Assembly: GCF_900292015.1 (NCBI RefSeq)
Contig: NZ_LR130759.1
Location: forward strand, 1,426,001 to 1,490,000
From: Mycobacterium basiliense
Lineage (GTDB): Bacteria; Actinomycetota; Actinomycetes; Mycobacteriales; Mycobacteriaceae
Length of the DNA: 64,000 nucleotides
Reading direction: 5' to 3'
In this document: positions 27,454 through 37,208 of the stretch, piece by piece
Layout: each line of letters begins with the position of its first letter
Position numbering within the stretch: position 1 is the first letter of the stretch
Made by a program: the position numbers and the translations under genes
Notes under the pieces: generated by a model
Seen by the model: only the letters and a program-made list of their open reading frames with translations
Database searches by the model: none
What the model was told of the DNA's origin: nothing

Positions 27454-28815
27454 ATGCAACCCATCTCGCCACTTGACTCGATGTTCCTGCGTGCCGAGTC
27501 CCGTGAACATCCGCTACACGTGGCCGGCCTACAGCTGTTCACCCCACCGGCGGGCGCCGGCCCGTTGTTTGCGCAGGAGACCTACCAGGCCATGCGCGTA
27601 TCGCACGACGTGACGGCCGCATTCCGCAAGCACCCCGCCAAGACCCTGGGCGGAATCACCAACCTGGCCTGGACATTCGATGACGATGTCGATCTGGATT
27701 ACCACGTACGGCGGTCGGGCCTGCCGGCGCCCGGACGCGTCCGCGAATTGCTGGAGCTGACCTCTCGGCTGCACGGCACCCTGTTGGACCGCCATCGACC
27801 CCTGTGGGAGATGCATCTGATCGACGGCCTCAAGGATGGGCGCTTTGCGATCTACACCAAGATGCATCACGCCATCGTCGATGGGGTGTCCGCGCTCAAT
27901 CTACTCCAGGGGTCGCTGAGTTCTGACCGCGATGATCAGCAGATTCAGGTTCCGTGGGCACTGCCGCCGCGCGCTACCGACCAGCCGACCGACCATGTGG
28001 GGCGCTGGGTAAAGGCCAGGGCCGCAATGCAATCGATGGCACGACACGCCACGTCACCGATCGCAGTGGGCCGTGCCGCGCTCGTTGAGCAGCAGCTGAC
28101 TCTGCCATTTCGCGCACCCCGCACCATGCTCAACGTGCCCATCGGTGGTGCCCGCCGGTGCGCGGCCCAGTCCTGGTCACTGGGTCGCGTCAAGGACGTC
28201 AAGAACGCGGCCGGAGTGACGGTCAATGACGTGGTGCTGGCCATGTGCGCCGGCGCGCTGCGCCGCTATCTCACTGAACAGAACGCGATGCCGGCGGCGC
28301 CACTGGTGGCGATGGTTCCGGTGAACTTGCGCAACAAAAATGACGCTGACGGCGGTAATGTCGCCTCGGCGGTGTTGTGTAACCTGGCCACCCACCTTGA
28401 CGATCCCGACCAGCGCCTGGCGACCATTCACTCGTCAATGCGCGACAACAAGGCCGTTCTCGCGCAGCTACCGCGGACGCAGGCGATAGCCTTGGGGATG
28501 TCCACCACTCTTGCCCCGACGCTGCTGGGCACACTTCCCGGGATCGGTACATCGATCGCGCCGTCGTTCAACGTGTGCATTTCCAACGTCCCAGGAGTGC
28601 GAGACCCGTTGTACCGCAATGGCGCCAGGCTCGACGGTAACTACCCGATGTCCATAGTGACCGATGGGCAGGCGCTGAACATCACCCTGGCGACCAGCGC
28701 CGACAGCTTGGATTTCGGTCTTGTCGGATGCCGCCGCGCGGTGCCGCATCTACAACGCCTGCTTGGGCATCTGGAGACTTCGTTGAAAGAGTTGGAATCC
28801 GCTGTGGGACTCTGA
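27454..28815 (+). CDS. WS/DGAT acyltransferase (wax ester / triacylglycerol synthase)
   Basis: 453 residues. Active-site HHxxxDG is present as HHAIVDG (138-144), with the family PLW motif (HRPLWEMHLIDGL, about 114-126). Further conserved blocks are VTVNDVVLAMCAGALRRYL, MVPVNLRNK and NVCISNVPG. It transfers acyl groups from acyl-CoA to diacylglycerol or long-chain alcohols for storage lipid. ATG 27454 has AAGGAAAA a few bases upstream. It follows the SDR gene and is followed by an SDR remnant. Confidence 0.93.
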   Translation: MQPISPLDSMFLRAESREHPLHVAGLQLFTPPAGAGPLFAQETYQAMRVSHDVTAAFRKHPAKTLGGITNLAWTFDDDVDLDYHVRRSGLPAPGRVRELLELTSRLHGTLLDRHRPLWEMHLIDGLKDGRFAIYTKMHHAIVDGVSALNLLQGSLSSDRDDQQIQVPWALPPRATDQPTDHVGRWVKARAAMQSMARHATSPIAVGRAALVEQQLTLPFRAPRTMLNVPIGGARRCAAQSWSLGRVKDVKNAAGVTVNDVVLAMCAGALRRYLTEQNAMPAAPLVAMVPVNLRNKNDADGGNVASAVLCNLATHLDDPDQRLATIHSSMRDNKAVLAQLPRTQAIALGMSTTLAPTLLGTLPGIGTSIAPSFNVCISNVPGVRDPLYRNGARLDGNYPMSIVTDGQALNITLATSADSLDFGLVGCRRAVPHLQRLLGHLETSLKELESAVGL

Positions 28816-28884
28816 TCGACCCAATCGCCGACATCCCAAGCGGGGAGCTGGCGCCCGTCTATCACGTTTAACAGCAATCCGATC

Positions 28885-29332
28885 AACTGGTCGAGAGACT
28901 TTCGACGGGTCCCTCCATATTTGGCCCAACGTGTGGCAGAGCGCATGTTTGACCAAGGTGTTCGCGGCTCGATCATCAACGTATGTTCGACGGCGACTTA
29001 CTCCGCAGCTAGCGGCATGACGTCTCATTGTGCGGCTTAACGCGGGTCTGTTGATCGCCACGAAGGGCTTGGCCTACACGTTGGGTTCTTATGGCATCCG
29101 GGTAAATAGTGTGCCCCCGGGAGGAATAGCGACAGACGTGAGTCGTCATGCCTGGACGGATCCCATCGGGTGACCGGCTATCGAAAAGGGACTCCCCTTA
29201 GACAGTAGGGGACAGCCGGACGAAGTTGCGTGCGCCATCGTATATCTGGCGTCCGAACAAGCCAGCTACCCGGCCGGTGCCGATGTCATTGTCGATGGTG
29301 GCTGGATACTCAGAGCGGGTGGGGAAACGTGA
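28885..29332 (+). pseudogene. SDR remnant (C-terminal half, frameshift and stop)
   Basis: From 28885 the plus strand reads NWSRDFRRVPPYLAQRVAER.. then INVCSTATYSAASGMTSHCA, the Ser/Tyr region of an SDR. A one-base shift leads to NAGLLIATKGLAYTLGSYGI with RVNSVPPGGIATDV. A TGA after HAWTDPIG follows, and the same frame continues PDEVACAIVYLASEQASYPA then VIVDGGWI to TGA at 29330-29332. The N-terminal cofactor loop is not found upstream. It is clearly a dead gene that abuts the convergent regulator gene by 7 bases. Confidence 0.8.
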
Positions 29333-29339
29333 ACAGAGT

Positions 29340-30785
29340 TCAAGTTCGGCCGGGTCCGATGTGCTCGACACCGCCCACCACCGCCGGCGGATAGGGCAAA
29401 TCGGTGCTGATATGCGGATCCACCTGCACCCGGTGGCCCAGGTATGGGAAAGCACGCTGCGGGCAGGTGGGTCGATCGCAGATCTTGCAGCCGGCCCCGA
29501 TCGGCACGAACGCCTGGGTATCCGTCAGCTCGATCCCGACGGAGTAGATCAGCTTGTCGGCGTGGCCGATGTCGCATCCCAGTCCGATAGCGAAGCTCTT
29601 GTCCGGCCCTAGATAGCGGCCGGGGTCTGAGGTGGTGGTTCTGGCGATCCAGAAATAGGTTCGCTCGTCAGGCATCTGTGCCACCTGCGTCAGGAATTGG
29701 CCCGGCCGGGCAAAGGCGTGGTGCACCACCCAGAGGGGGCAGTTCCCGCCCACCCGTGAGAAGTGGAATGCGGTGGCGGACTGGCGTTTAGAGATGTTTC
29801 CGGCGCTGTCGGTGCGGACAAAGATGAACGGGACACCGCGTGCACTCGGGCGTTGCAGAGTCGACAGCCGATGGCAGATCGTTTCGAAACCCACCTCGAA
29901 ACGTCGGCCAAGTTGGTCTATGTCATAGCGGACCCGCTCGGCGGCTTCCAGAAATTGCAGGTAGGGCAGGAGCAGCGCGCCGGCAAAGTAGTTGGCCAGG
30001 CCGATGCGGGCCACTGCGCGGGCGTCGTCGCTGAGCTGGTGATCGCGGGCGATGATGCCGGTGATCAGATCGTTCTGGGTGAGCAGCGCAATCTGGGTCG
30101 CCAGTTGAAAGGCGCGCTGGCCCGGATGCAACCATCGCGCTAGGTACAGCGTCTTGGAATCAACGTGAAAGCGCCTTTTGGAGTTCGGATTTAGCGTCTC
30201 GCCGTCGTCAATGACCACGGCGATACCGAGCTTGTCACCGAGCAGCAGTGCCAGTTGGCCGTCGAGTCCGCCAATCCGCAGCCCACTTCGGTTGAACAGC
30301 TCCTCGGCCGCGACATCCAAGTCGCCGATGTAGTTCTTTCGGTCGTAGAAGAAGTCCCGCACCTCCTCGAAGGGCATCGGCTGCTGCGGGTCGCCGGGCA
30401 CGTCGACGTTGGCTCGACCGTGCAGTGCTTCGAGTTCAGTGGTGACATCGTGTATCCGCCGGTGCAGGTTGACCAGCATTTGACCAACCGCCGGCATGCG
30501 GGCGACGAGCTCGTCGATTTGGGCGGCCGTGGCGGGCCCTTCGGCGAACACCTCGCGTAGGTCCGAAATCAAACGGGCATCGGAATCCGGTGCGAAATAT
30601 TGACCCGGCAGATCGAAACGTTCGGTCAGGGCCAACAACACCGAAACGGTGATCGGGCGCTGGTCGTTTTCGAGCTGATTGACGTAGCTCGTTGACAACC
30701 CCAAGGCACGGGCCAGCGCCACCTGGGTTAGCCCGTGCTCCTCGCGTAACCGCCGTAGCCGCGCGCCGGCGAAGGTTTTCGCCAT
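29340..30785 (-). CDS. prpR: PrpR/RamB-type regulator of the methylcitrate genes
   Basis: 481 residues. N-terminal XRE helix-turn-helix (LRRLREEHGLTQVALARALG, about 10-30, then STSYVNQLENDQRP), middle IrrE-like/DUF955 segment and C-terminal DUF2083. A cysteine cluster C433-x2-C436-x4-C441 (GCKICDRPTC) near the end fits the iron-sulfur, acyl-CoA-sensing type of PrpR. It is divergent from prpD, as Rv1129c is from prpD in H37Rv. ATG at 30785 is well placed before the HTH. It should activate prpDBC on propionyl-CoA-generating substrates such as cholesterol and odd-chain fat. Confidence 0.9.
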   Translation of the reverse strand: MAKTFAGARLRRLREEHGLTQVALARALGLSTSYVNQLENDQRPITVSVLLALTERFDLPGQYFAPDSDARLISDLREVFAEGPATAAQIDELVARMPAVGQMLVNLHRRIHDVTTELEALHGRANVDVPGDPQQPMPFEEVRDFFYDRKNYIGDLDVAAEELFNRSGLRIGGLDGQLALLLGDKLGIAVVIDDGETLNPNSKRRFHVDSKTLYLARWLHPGQRAFQLATQIALLTQNDLITGIIARDHQLSDDARAVARIGLANYFAGALLLPYLQFLEAAERVRYDIDQLGRRFEVGFETICHRLSTLQRPSARGVPFIFVRTDSAGNISKRQSATAFHFSRVGGNCPLWVVHHAFARPGQFLTQVAQMPDERTYFWIARTTTSDPGRYLGPDKSFAIGLGCDIGHADKLIYSVGIELTDTQAFVPIGAGCKICDRPTCPQRAFPYLGHRVQVDPHISTDLPYPPAVVGGVEHIGPGRT

Positions 30786-30819
30786 CTGTCACACAGTACG
30801 CTCACCGGCTTTCACAAGA

Positions 30820-30827
30820 TTTGCAAA
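30820..30827. promoter_or_regulatory. PrpR/RamB-type binding site
   Basis: TTTGCAAA palindrome in the 119-base divergent space between prpR and prpD, 35 bases upstream of the prpR start and about 78 bases upstream of the prpD ATG. The RamB/PrpR family is known to bind TTTGCAAA-like sequences. No second full copy is seen in this interval. Confidence 0.6.
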
Positions 30828-30868
30828 ATGGCACGGATCGGGACACAAAATTACGCTTTTACAGGGGA

Positions 30869-30897
30869 TTTACCTAGCTCCGGCAGCTGCGTACTGT
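30869..30897 (+). promoter_or_regulatory. prpD promoter, probably leaderless
   Basis: TTTACC (30869-30874) and TACTGT (30892-30897) separated by 17 bases. The -10 ends 7 bases before the prpD ATG at 30905, and no ribosome site precedes the ATG, so transcription probably begins at or next to the start codon. Confidence 0.5.
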
Positions 30898-30904
30898 GCG
30901 GTTT

Positions 30905-32413
30905 ATGCGGATCCATGACGTTCGAGCCCGGCGCAGCGCCGACGACTTTCCCCGCACTGAACACCTGGCGTGGAAGATTGCCGAGGTAGCCGCGGACCCG
31001 GTTGCGGTGCCCCCCGAAACCCAGGCGATGGTGATCAACCGCGTCATCGACAACGCGGCGGTGTCGGCCGCGTCGGTCATTCGTCGCCCGGTCGCCGTCG
31101 CGCGGGCACAAGCGCTCGCACATCGCCGCCCAGTAGCGGGAGCAAAGGTGTTCGGTGTCGACGGGGATTTCTCACCGGAGTGGGCGGCCTGGGCCAACGG
31201 CGTCGCGGTGCGCGAATTGGACTTCCACGACACCTTTCTCGCGGCGGACTACTCCCACCCGGGTGACAACATCCCCCCGCTGGTCGCGGTCGCCCAACAC
31301 CTCGGCCTCGATGGTGCCAACCTCATCCGTGGCATCGCCACCGGCTACGAGATCCAGATGGACTTGGTTCGCGGAATCTGCTTGCACGAGCACAAGATCG
31401 ACCACGTCGCACATCTCGGTCCGTCGGTCGCCGCCGGTCTGGGCACCATGCTTGGTTTGTCGCCGGAGACCATCTACGCCGCGATCGGTCAAGCGTTGCA
31501 TCTGACCACGGCCACCCGGCAATCCCGCAAGGGCCTGATTTCGAGTTGGAAGGCATTCGCGCCCGCGTGGGCCGGCAAGGTCGCGATTGAGGCCGTCGAC
31601 CGCGCCATGCGCGGGGAAGGCGCGCCGGCACCCTGCTGGGAGGGCGAGGACGGGGTGATCGCTTGGCTGCTGTCCGGCCCTGAGCACACCTATCACGTAC
31701 CGCTACCCGAACCGGGCGAGCCCAAACGCGCCATCCTGGACAGCTACACCAAGGAGTATTCGGCGGAATACCAGAGTCAGGCTCTGATCGACCTCGCCGG
31801 TCGGATGCGTGCGCGCATCGGCGACCTGGCGCAGGTCGAGACGATCCTGCTGCACACGAGTCAGCACACCCACCAGGTGATCGGGACTGGCTCCAACGAC
31901 CCGCAGAAGTTCGACCCGGATGCCTCACGCGAAACACTGGACCACTCGGTGATGTACATCTTCGCGGTCGCGTTGCAAGACGGCAGCTGGCACCACGAGC
32001 GGTCCTACGCGCCGGAGCGTATCCATCGGGCCGACACCATCGCGTTGTGGCGCAAGGTTTCCACCGTCGAGGATCCCGAGTGGACCCGGCGCTACCACTC
32101 AGCCGACCCGGCCGAGAAGGCGTTCGGCGCCCGCGCTGAGATCACCCTGAAAAGCGGCGAGGTGATCATCGACGAGCTTGCGGTTGCCGATGCGCATCCG
32201 ATGGGCGCCAGGCCATTTCATCGAGAGCAGTACGTCGAGAAGTTCGTAAAGCTAGCCGACGGCGTCGTTACCGAGGCCGAGCAGCAACGGTTCCTGTCGG
32301 TGGCCGAAAATCTGGCCGGCCTGAAATCCGCAGCGTTGGGTGAACTTAACATCACCGTCGATACGCCCGTGCTCGACAAGGCGCCCACGATCTCGTCGGG
32401 CATCCTCGGATGA
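30905..32413 (+). CDS. prpD: 2-methylcitrate dehydratase PrpD
   Basis: 502 residues, MmgE/PrpD family. [15 protein letters not shown] opens the protein; conserved blocks include [39 protein letters not shown] with [19 protein letters not shown], and SMTK-equivalent [20 protein letters not shown]. It dehydrates 2-methylcitrate in the methylcitrate cycle that removes propionyl-CoA. ATG 30905 is chosen over GTG 30896 because the promoter reads as leaderless. Its stop overlaps the prpB start (ATGA at 32410-32413), so the genes are translationally coupled. Confidence 0.95.
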   Translation: MRIHDVRARRSADDFPRTEHLAWKIAEVAADPVAVPPETQAMVINRVIDNAAVSAASVIRRPVAVARAQALAHRRPVAGAKVFGVDGDFSPEWAAWANGVAVRELDFHDTFLAADYSHPGDNIPPLVAVAQHLGLDGANLIRGIATGYEIQMDLVRGICLHEHKIDHVAHLGPSVAAGLGTMLGLSPETIYAAIGQALHLTTATRQSRKGLISSWKAFAPAWAGKVAIEAVDRAMRGEGAPAPCWEGEDGVIAWLLSGPEHTYHVPLPEPGEPKRAILDSYTKEYSAEYQSQALIDLAGRMRARIGDLAQVETILLHTSQHTHQVIGTGSNDPQKFDPDASRETLDHSVMYIFAVALQDGSWHHERSYAPERIHRADTIALWRKVSTVEDPEWTRRYHSADPAEKAFGARAEITLKSGEVIIDELAVADAHPMGARPFHREQYVEKFVKLADGVVTEAEQQRFLSVAENLAGLKSAALGELNITVDTPVLDKAPTISSGILG

Positions 32414-33327
32414 GCGCCCAGTTCGGTAGCGCGCTGCCCGCTGCCCAAAAGCGAATCGCCTTCCGGGAGGCACTGGAAAGCGGACTGTTGCAACGATTTC
32501 CGGGTGCCTTTTCACCATTGGTCGCCAAGCTGGTCGCCGAACTCGGGTTTGACGGGGTCTATCTGTCCGGTGCGGCTCTGTCGGCCGACCTCGGTCTGCC
32601 CGACATTGGCGTGACGACCCTGACCGAGGTCAGCGCGCGGGGCGCGCAGATAGCGGCGGTGACCGACCTGCCCACGTTGATCGACGCCGACACGGGCTTC
32701 GGCGAGCCGATGAGCGCGGCACGCACGGTGCGGGTGCTGGAAGACGCCGGTGTGGCGGGTTGCCATCTCGAGGACCAGGTAAACCCCAAACGTTGCGGGC
32801 ATCTCGACGGCAAGGCGGTGGTGAGCACCTCCGAGATGGTCAGCCGGGTCCGGGCCGCGGTAACTGCTCGGCGTGATCCCAATTTCATCGTCTGTGCGCG
32901 CACCGACGCGGCCGCAGTGGAAGGGGTGCCCGCGGCGATCGATCGGGCCAAGGCCTACGCCGACGCGGGTGCCGACCTGATTTTCACCGAGGCCCTACGC
33001 ACAGCGGCCGAGTTCGAGCGGTTCCGAGCCGCGTTGGACACCCCGTTGCTGGCCAACATGACCGAGTTCGGCAAGTCCGAGCTACTGACGGCTACGCAGT
33101 TGTCCGAACTCGGCTACAACATGGTGATCTACCCGGTGACCACCCTGCGGTTGGCCCTGTACGCCATCGAGGCCGGTCTGCGCGAAATTGCCTACACCGG
33201 AACACAATCCGGTCTCCTAGACCGCATGCAGCACCGGAGCCGACTTTACCAGCTGCTGCAATATGCCGATTACAACCAATTCGATTCCGAGATCTACAAC
33301 TTCGCCCTGACGGGAGCTATGCCGTGA
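32410..33327 (+). CDS. prpB: 2-methylisocitrate lyase PrpB
   Basis: 305 residues, isocitrate lyase/PEP mutase fold. Active-site loop KRCGH (127-131), metal-binding LIDADTGFG (about 90-97) and the [15 protein letters not shown] block identify methylisocitrate lyase, which yields pyruvate and succinate. M. tuberculosis lacks prpB and uses isocitrate lyase instead, so its presence argues against that species. It overlaps prpD by 4 bases and prpC by 4 bases (GTGA at 33324-33327). Confidence 0.94.
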   Translation: MSAQFGSALPAAQKRIAFREALESGLLQRFPGAFSPLVAKLVAELGFDGVYLSGAALSADLGLPDIGVTTLTEVSARGAQIAAVTDLPTLIDADTGFGEPMSAARTVRVLEDAGVAGCHLEDQVNPKRCGHLDGKAVVSTSEMVSRVRAAVTARRDPNFIVCARTDAAAVEGVPAAIDRAKAYADAGADLIFTEALRTAAEFERFRAALDTPLLANMTEFGKSELLTATQLSELGYNMVIYPVTTLRLALYAIEAGLREIAYTGTQSGLLDRMQHRSRLYQLLQYADYNQFDSEIYNFALTGAMP

Positions 33328-34457
33328 ACGCGATCGACGACAAGCCACGCATATTCAAGGGGCTAGCCGGCGTCGTCGTCGACACCACGGCAATCTCCAA
33401 AGTTGTCCCCGAGACCAACTCGTTGACCTATCGCGGATATGCGGTGCAAGACCTCGCGGCGCACTGCAGTTTTGAGCAGGTCGCCTACTTGTTGTGGCAC
33501 GGCGAACTCCCCAACGATCAGCAATTGGCGTTGTTCACCCAGCGCGAACGCGCTGCCCGAGCATTGAATCGATCCACGCTGTCGTTGCTGGCGAAGCTGC
33601 CCGATACCTGTCACCCGATGGACGTGGTGCGCACATTGATCAGCTATCTGGGCGCCGAAGACCCCGACGAGGACGACGGCGGTACGCGGGCCAATTACGC
33701 CAAGTCGCTGCGAATGTTCGCCATGCTGCCCACCGTGGTAGCCGCCGACATGCGCCGACGGCGCGGTCTGCCGCCGATTGCGCCGCACAGCCACATGAAC
33801 TATGCACAGAACTTCCTACATATGTGCTTTGGTGATGTACCGGAACAGGTGGTGGTGGACGCCTTCGAACAGTCCATGGTCCTTTATGCCGAACACAGCT
33901 TCAACGCATCTACTTTCGCCGCCCGGGTGGTCACCTCCACCCAATCCGACATCTACAGCGCGGTCACAGCGGCTATCGGTGCGCTCAAGGGGCCGCTACA
34001 CGGTGGCGCCAACGAAATGGTTATGCGCGACATGTTGGACATCGGATCATCTGGCAGGGCATCGGAGTGGTTGCGCGCAAAGCTGGCCCGCAAAGATAAA
34101 GTCATGGGCTTCGGCCACCGCGTCTACCGCAACGGTGACTCACGTGTACCGACGATGAAGCAGGCCCTGACCCGCGTGGCCACGGCCCGCAATGGTCAGC
34201 GGTGGCTCGACATCTACCACATTCTGGAGCGCGATATGGCGGCGGCGACTGGAATCAGGCCGAATCTGGACTTCCCCACCGGGCCCGCCTATCACCTGAT
34301 GGGCTTCGACATCGGTTGCTTTACGCCGATCTTCGTAATGAGCCGGATCACCGGGTGGACCGCCCACGTCATGGAACAAACCGCGTCCAATGCTTTGATC
34401 CGGCCGCTCAGCGAGTACGTCGGAACCGCACCTCGGGCGCTCAAGCTGACCCGTTGA
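33324..34457 (+). CDS. prpC: 2-methylcitrate synthase PrpC
   Basis: 377 residues, citrate synthase family of the short PrpC type. It opens [20 protein letters not shown] with SLTYRGYAVQDLA. Catalytic His positions lie in KGPLHGGANE and MGFGHRVYRNGD, with the Asp in LDFPTGPAYHLMGFD; the C-terminus ends SEYVGTAPRALKLTR. It condenses propionyl-CoA with oxaloacetate. The GTG at 33324 overlaps the prpB stop. Last gene of the prpDBC operon. Confidence 0.95.
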   Translation: MNAIDDKPRIFKGLAGVVVDTTAISKVVPETNSLTYRGYAVQDLAAHCSFEQVAYLLWHGELPNDQQLALFTQRERAARALNRSTLSLLAKLPDTCHPMDVVRTLISYLGAEDPDEDDGGTRANYAKSLRMFAMLPTVVAADMRRRRGLPPIAPHSHMNYAQNFLHMCFGDVPEQVVVDAFEQSMVLYAEHSFNASTFAARVVTSTQSDIYSAVTAAIGALKGPLHGGANEMVMRDMLDIGSSGRASEWLRAKLARKDKVMGFGHRVYRNGDSRVPTMKQALTRVATARNGQRWLDIYHILERDMAAATGIRPNLDFPTGPAYHLMGFDIGCFTPIFVMSRITGWTAHVMEQTASNALIRPLSEYVGTAPRALKLTR

Positions 34458-34969
34458 GCAGTGGGTGTCAGCCTATCGGCATTTGCCGCTCTCGAGGAGG
34501 TGGTGCGGGCACCGGCTGTCGGGCATTGGTCGACGTCGCAAACTGCACCGTGGGGCCGACCAGGCGCCGTGGGGAGTGGGGTAGAGCACCGCATCGCTGT
34601 CGTCGCGAGCCTGTGGTTCTTGGCGGAAGACCGTCTTGGTGTATCGGCTTTCCCTTGATATTTCGAATCGGTGCGGTCGCGAGCTACGGGGTGTAGTGTC
34701 GGTGACGAGCTTTTTCGTAGCCATCGCGTGCCTCGTATGTGCAACCGCAACGCAAATGGTGGTCTGCTATTGGCTTGTGTCGATCCCCGCATTCGTGTGC
34801 CGGGTCAGCCCGAGGCGAAGGGATCGTCGATGAGTCATCGAGCGTTGGGTTCAGAGAAATCAATGAGTGAACCGCTCTCGTTATCGCCGGGCGCTTCGGT
34901 GCCTATGGCGCAGTTTCGTTTTGCTGGCGCGTCGCAGGGCGTGCCAGCCATCGCGGCAACGTCAGCGCC
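34458..34969. other. 512-base stretch with no supported gene
   Basis: Between prpC and the DUF5994-like gene. All frames here are short, lack ribosome sites and read as low-complexity or shifted sequence (for example a hydrophobic frame around 34700-34830). I see no RNA gene or clear repeat. It may be decayed coding DNA, but nothing is recognisable. Confidence 0.35.
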
Positions 34970-35494
34970 GTGACCACGGTAGCGCGTGGGCGGAGACTGG
35001 CGAGTCCGGTGCGACTTGCCTTGGCGCCTGAATTGGGCGCTCCCCTCGACGGGGCATGGTGGCCGCACTCGGCCTCGATAGCGCGCGAGCTACCCGAGCT
35101 CGTCGATGCCCTTGCCGGGCGTTTGGGCAATGTCCTCGCGATCAGTGTGAATTGGTCGTCGTTGGAGAGTTCGCCGGATCTCGACGCGCTGAATTGCCCG
35201 ACGAAGGGCGACCATGGCCGGGTTTGTGGACATCAGCGGCTGATGATGATCACTGGCAGTCGCGCCTCGGCTACTCTCCTGGTGATACCGTCCAGAACCT
35301 CCGCTGTCCTGGCCAAGATGGTGCTGCGGAAGACTGCCGGCCTTTTTATCATGCCGACAGAACGGGAAACCAGAGAATTCCAGACCAGTGACGTCATCAT
35401 GCATGCGGCATTCGCCGAAAGCAGATTGTGTGGCCAACGCTTGCAGGGGCCCGAACTTGCAGCTGCCGCTGTGGATCCAGCAATGACAAGATGA
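34970..35494 (+). CDS. DUF5994-like conserved actinobacterial protein
   Basis: 174 residues. The segment RLALAPELGAPLDGAWWPHS with ELPELVDALAGRLGNVLAIS is characteristic of DUF5994 proteins, which occur in multiple copies in mycobacteria. The second half has ITGSRASATLLVIPSRTSAV and a C-terminal helix with FQTSDVIMHAAFAESR. The middle (LNCPTKGDHGRVCGHQRL) looks less conserved. GTG at 34970 is used; no good ribosome site is seen. Function unknown; some family members are linked to stress islands. It may be a degenerating copy. Confidence 0.6.
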   Translation: MTTVARGRRLASPVRLALAPELGAPLDGAWWPHSASIARELPELVDALAGRLGNVLAISVNWSSLESSPDLDALNCPTKGDHGRVCGHQRLMMITGSRASATLLVIPSRTSAVLAKMVLRKTAGLFIMPTERETREFQTSDVIMHAAFAESRLCGQRLQGPELAAAAVDPAMTR

Positions 35495-35644
35495 CGGGCT
35501 GCCATCAGTATCGCCGAGCGCTCGGCAGCGCCAATGTTATTGGTCAATAAGGCATTCGGGGGCAGGATGGCGCCGTCGACGTCGCAACTGTGCCGAATCG
35601 GCAAGTACCTCGTTCGAGGAGGTCGGTGAGAAAGGATGGGCGGC

Positions 35645-35878
35645 ATGGCTATTCAGGATTGGCGGGTAGCGCCCGAGATACATCCGTCGGAGATCCGCGT
35701 TGGTGACATCATCGGCACGATGCAACCAACCCATCTCCCCTTCAGGGTAAAGCTAATCACTGAGCCCCAGAGAAGTCCGAAACAGTGGACATTTTTTGGC
35801 CAGGACGATAATGGCCGCCAACACGTGAGTACGGTTTGTGAAGACCAGTTGGTCCGTAGGTACTCCCGACAGTCGTGA
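35645..35878 (+). CDS. small hypothetical protein
   Basis: 77 residues, MAIQDWRVAPEIHPSEIRVG then DIIGTMQPTHLPFRVKLITE and QWTFFGQDDNGRQHVSTVCE. The mixed, beta-like composition with aromatic residues is unlike a shadow frame. AAAGGA (35631-35636) precedes the ATG at 35645 by 8 bases, which favours it over the ATG at 35636. No family recognised and no operon partner. Confidence 0.5.
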   Translation: MAIQDWRVAPEIHPSEIRVGDIIGTMQPTHLPFRVKLITEPQRSPKQWTFFGQDDNGRQHVSTVCEDQLVRRYSRQS

Positions 35879-36037
35879 CCGCCTCCCCAATGTGGCGAAC
35901 CGAGTGCCCTGGGCGGTAGCTCCGCTCGACCGGAACCGCAGAACCGTCAGATCCGCTCATCGCCGCCGTACTGTTTGCGGTAGGGCATCGATGGCCGGAT
36001 CGACCAACTGGACATGAGTCACTAAAATCTACGGCTC

Positions 36038-36763
36038 ATGGCCATTCGTCGCGCCGTCCTCATCATCGCTGATATCGGCGGATACACGAACTTCATGAAT
36101 TGGAACAGAATGCACCTGGCCCACGCGCAGTGGGCCGTGGCCGAGCTGCTCGAGTCGGTCATCGACGCCGGCAAGGGGCTGAAGCTAGCCAAGCTTGAGG
36201 GCGATGCCGCGTTTTTTTGGGCGCCGGGTGGCGACGCCAAAGTGGTTGTTTGCGAACGGGTATCGGCGATGCGGAACGCGTTTCTGAAGAAACGGGAGCG
36301 GATAAAGAAGGACGTCGCGTGCGAATGCGACAGCTGTGGGCAACTGGATGATCTGTCACTGAAGTTCGTCACTCACCAGGGTGAAGTTGCCGAGCAAAAG
36401 GTGAAGCGCCGGCTGGAGCTGGCCGGCGTCGACGTCATCTTGGTGCATCGAATGCTGAAGAACATCGTGCCTGTGGCCGAATATGTGCTGATGACCGAGG
36501 TCGTGGCGGATTGCCTCGACGACTCGACGCGCGTGCTGTCCATGCCGCTGACACACGATTTCGAAGGGCTCGGTCAAACGCCGACGTACTACATCGATCT
36601 CGCCGCATCCGAAATCCGGCCAGCAGTGCCGGAACGCGGCTTCTTCGGCCGATTGACCGAGAAGACGCGGTTCAAGATGCAGACGCTGCCATTTCTGGTG
36701 GGCGCCCGGGAGGCGTGCGCGGGGTTTCGCAACCTGGATCGTGCGGGAGAGCAGCCGGTCTGA
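36038..36763 (+). CDS. DUF2652 / class III cyclase-like protein
   Basis: 241 residues. It starts [20 protein letters not shown], matching the first strand and metal-binding Asp of class III nucleotidyl cyclases, then [20 protein letters not shown] with a second acidic position. [16 protein letters not shown] carries a Cys pair, and the protein continues in DUF2652 style (VLIHRMLKN-type motif as [20 protein letters not shown]). Cyclase catalysis is not established for this family. TAAAAT (36023-36028) ends 9 bases before the ATG, so a leaderless transcript is likely. The SnoaL-like gene follows after 54 bases. Confidence 0.75.
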   Translation: MAIRRAVLIIADIGGYTNFMNWNRMHLAHAQWAVAELLESVIDAGKGLKLAKLEGDAAFFWAPGGDAKVVVCERVSAMRNAFLKKRERIKKDVACECDSCGQLDDLSLKFVTHQGEVAEQKVKRRLELAGVDVILVHRMLKNIVPVAEYVLMTEVVADCLDDSTRVLSMPLTHDFEGLGQTPTYYIDLAASEIRPAVPERGFFGRLTEKTRFKMQTLPFLVGAREACAGFRNLDRAGEQPV

Positions 36764-36817
36764 GATAGCCCGGGCGTGGTCGAAATCGGAACTCCGAATT
36801 GCGGCTACGATCGCCGG

Positions 36818-37195
36818 ATGTCGATTTCACTGCTGCGTGAGATGTTCGAGCACATGGTCGTCGCCAAACAGGCTGAACTGATCGAACGCTACTATCATCC
36901 GGACTTTCTGATGTACTCCGACGGGTTGTGTCAAGGCTTCACCGAATTCCGTGACAGTCACCGCAAGATCTACGCCAGCGCAATCGGCTACGCGGTCGAA
37001 TACGACGAGCAGGCGTGGGTGGAGGCCACCGACAGGGTCGCGGGACGGCTCTGGATCACCACGTCTCGCCCAGGTGAGAAGCCGACTCGAATCGAAGTAG
37101 TGCTCATTGCCGCCTTCCGCGGGGGCCGAATCTACCGAATTTGGGAGACGACGTGGCCGAGTTGGCGCAACGTGGCCGCGCTCGAGACCTACTGA
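36818..37195 (+). CDS. SnoaL/NTF2-like protein
   Basis: 125 residues, single NTF2-like cone domain. [20 protein letters not shown], then [20 protein letters not shown] and [20 protein letters not shown], ending [20 protein letters not shown]. Members bind or isomerise small molecules; the substrate is unknown. ATG 36818 is chosen because it directly opens the fold. It lies between the DUF2652 gene and a second, broken SnoaL-like gene. Confidence 0.7.
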   Translation: MSISLLREMFEHMVVAKQAELIERYYHPDFLMYSDGLCQGFTEFRDSHRKIYASAIGYAVEYDEQAWVEATDRVAGRLWITTSRPGEKPTRIEVVLIAAFRGGRIYRIWETTWPSWRNVAALETY

Positions 37196-37208
37196 CCATA
37201 TTTTCACC

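Noticed and set aside
34461..34973. Short plus-strand frames between prpC and the DUF5994-like gene, one with a hydrophobic stretch.
   Set aside because: No ribosome site, no family features and competing frames of equal quality; kept as a gene-free stretch.
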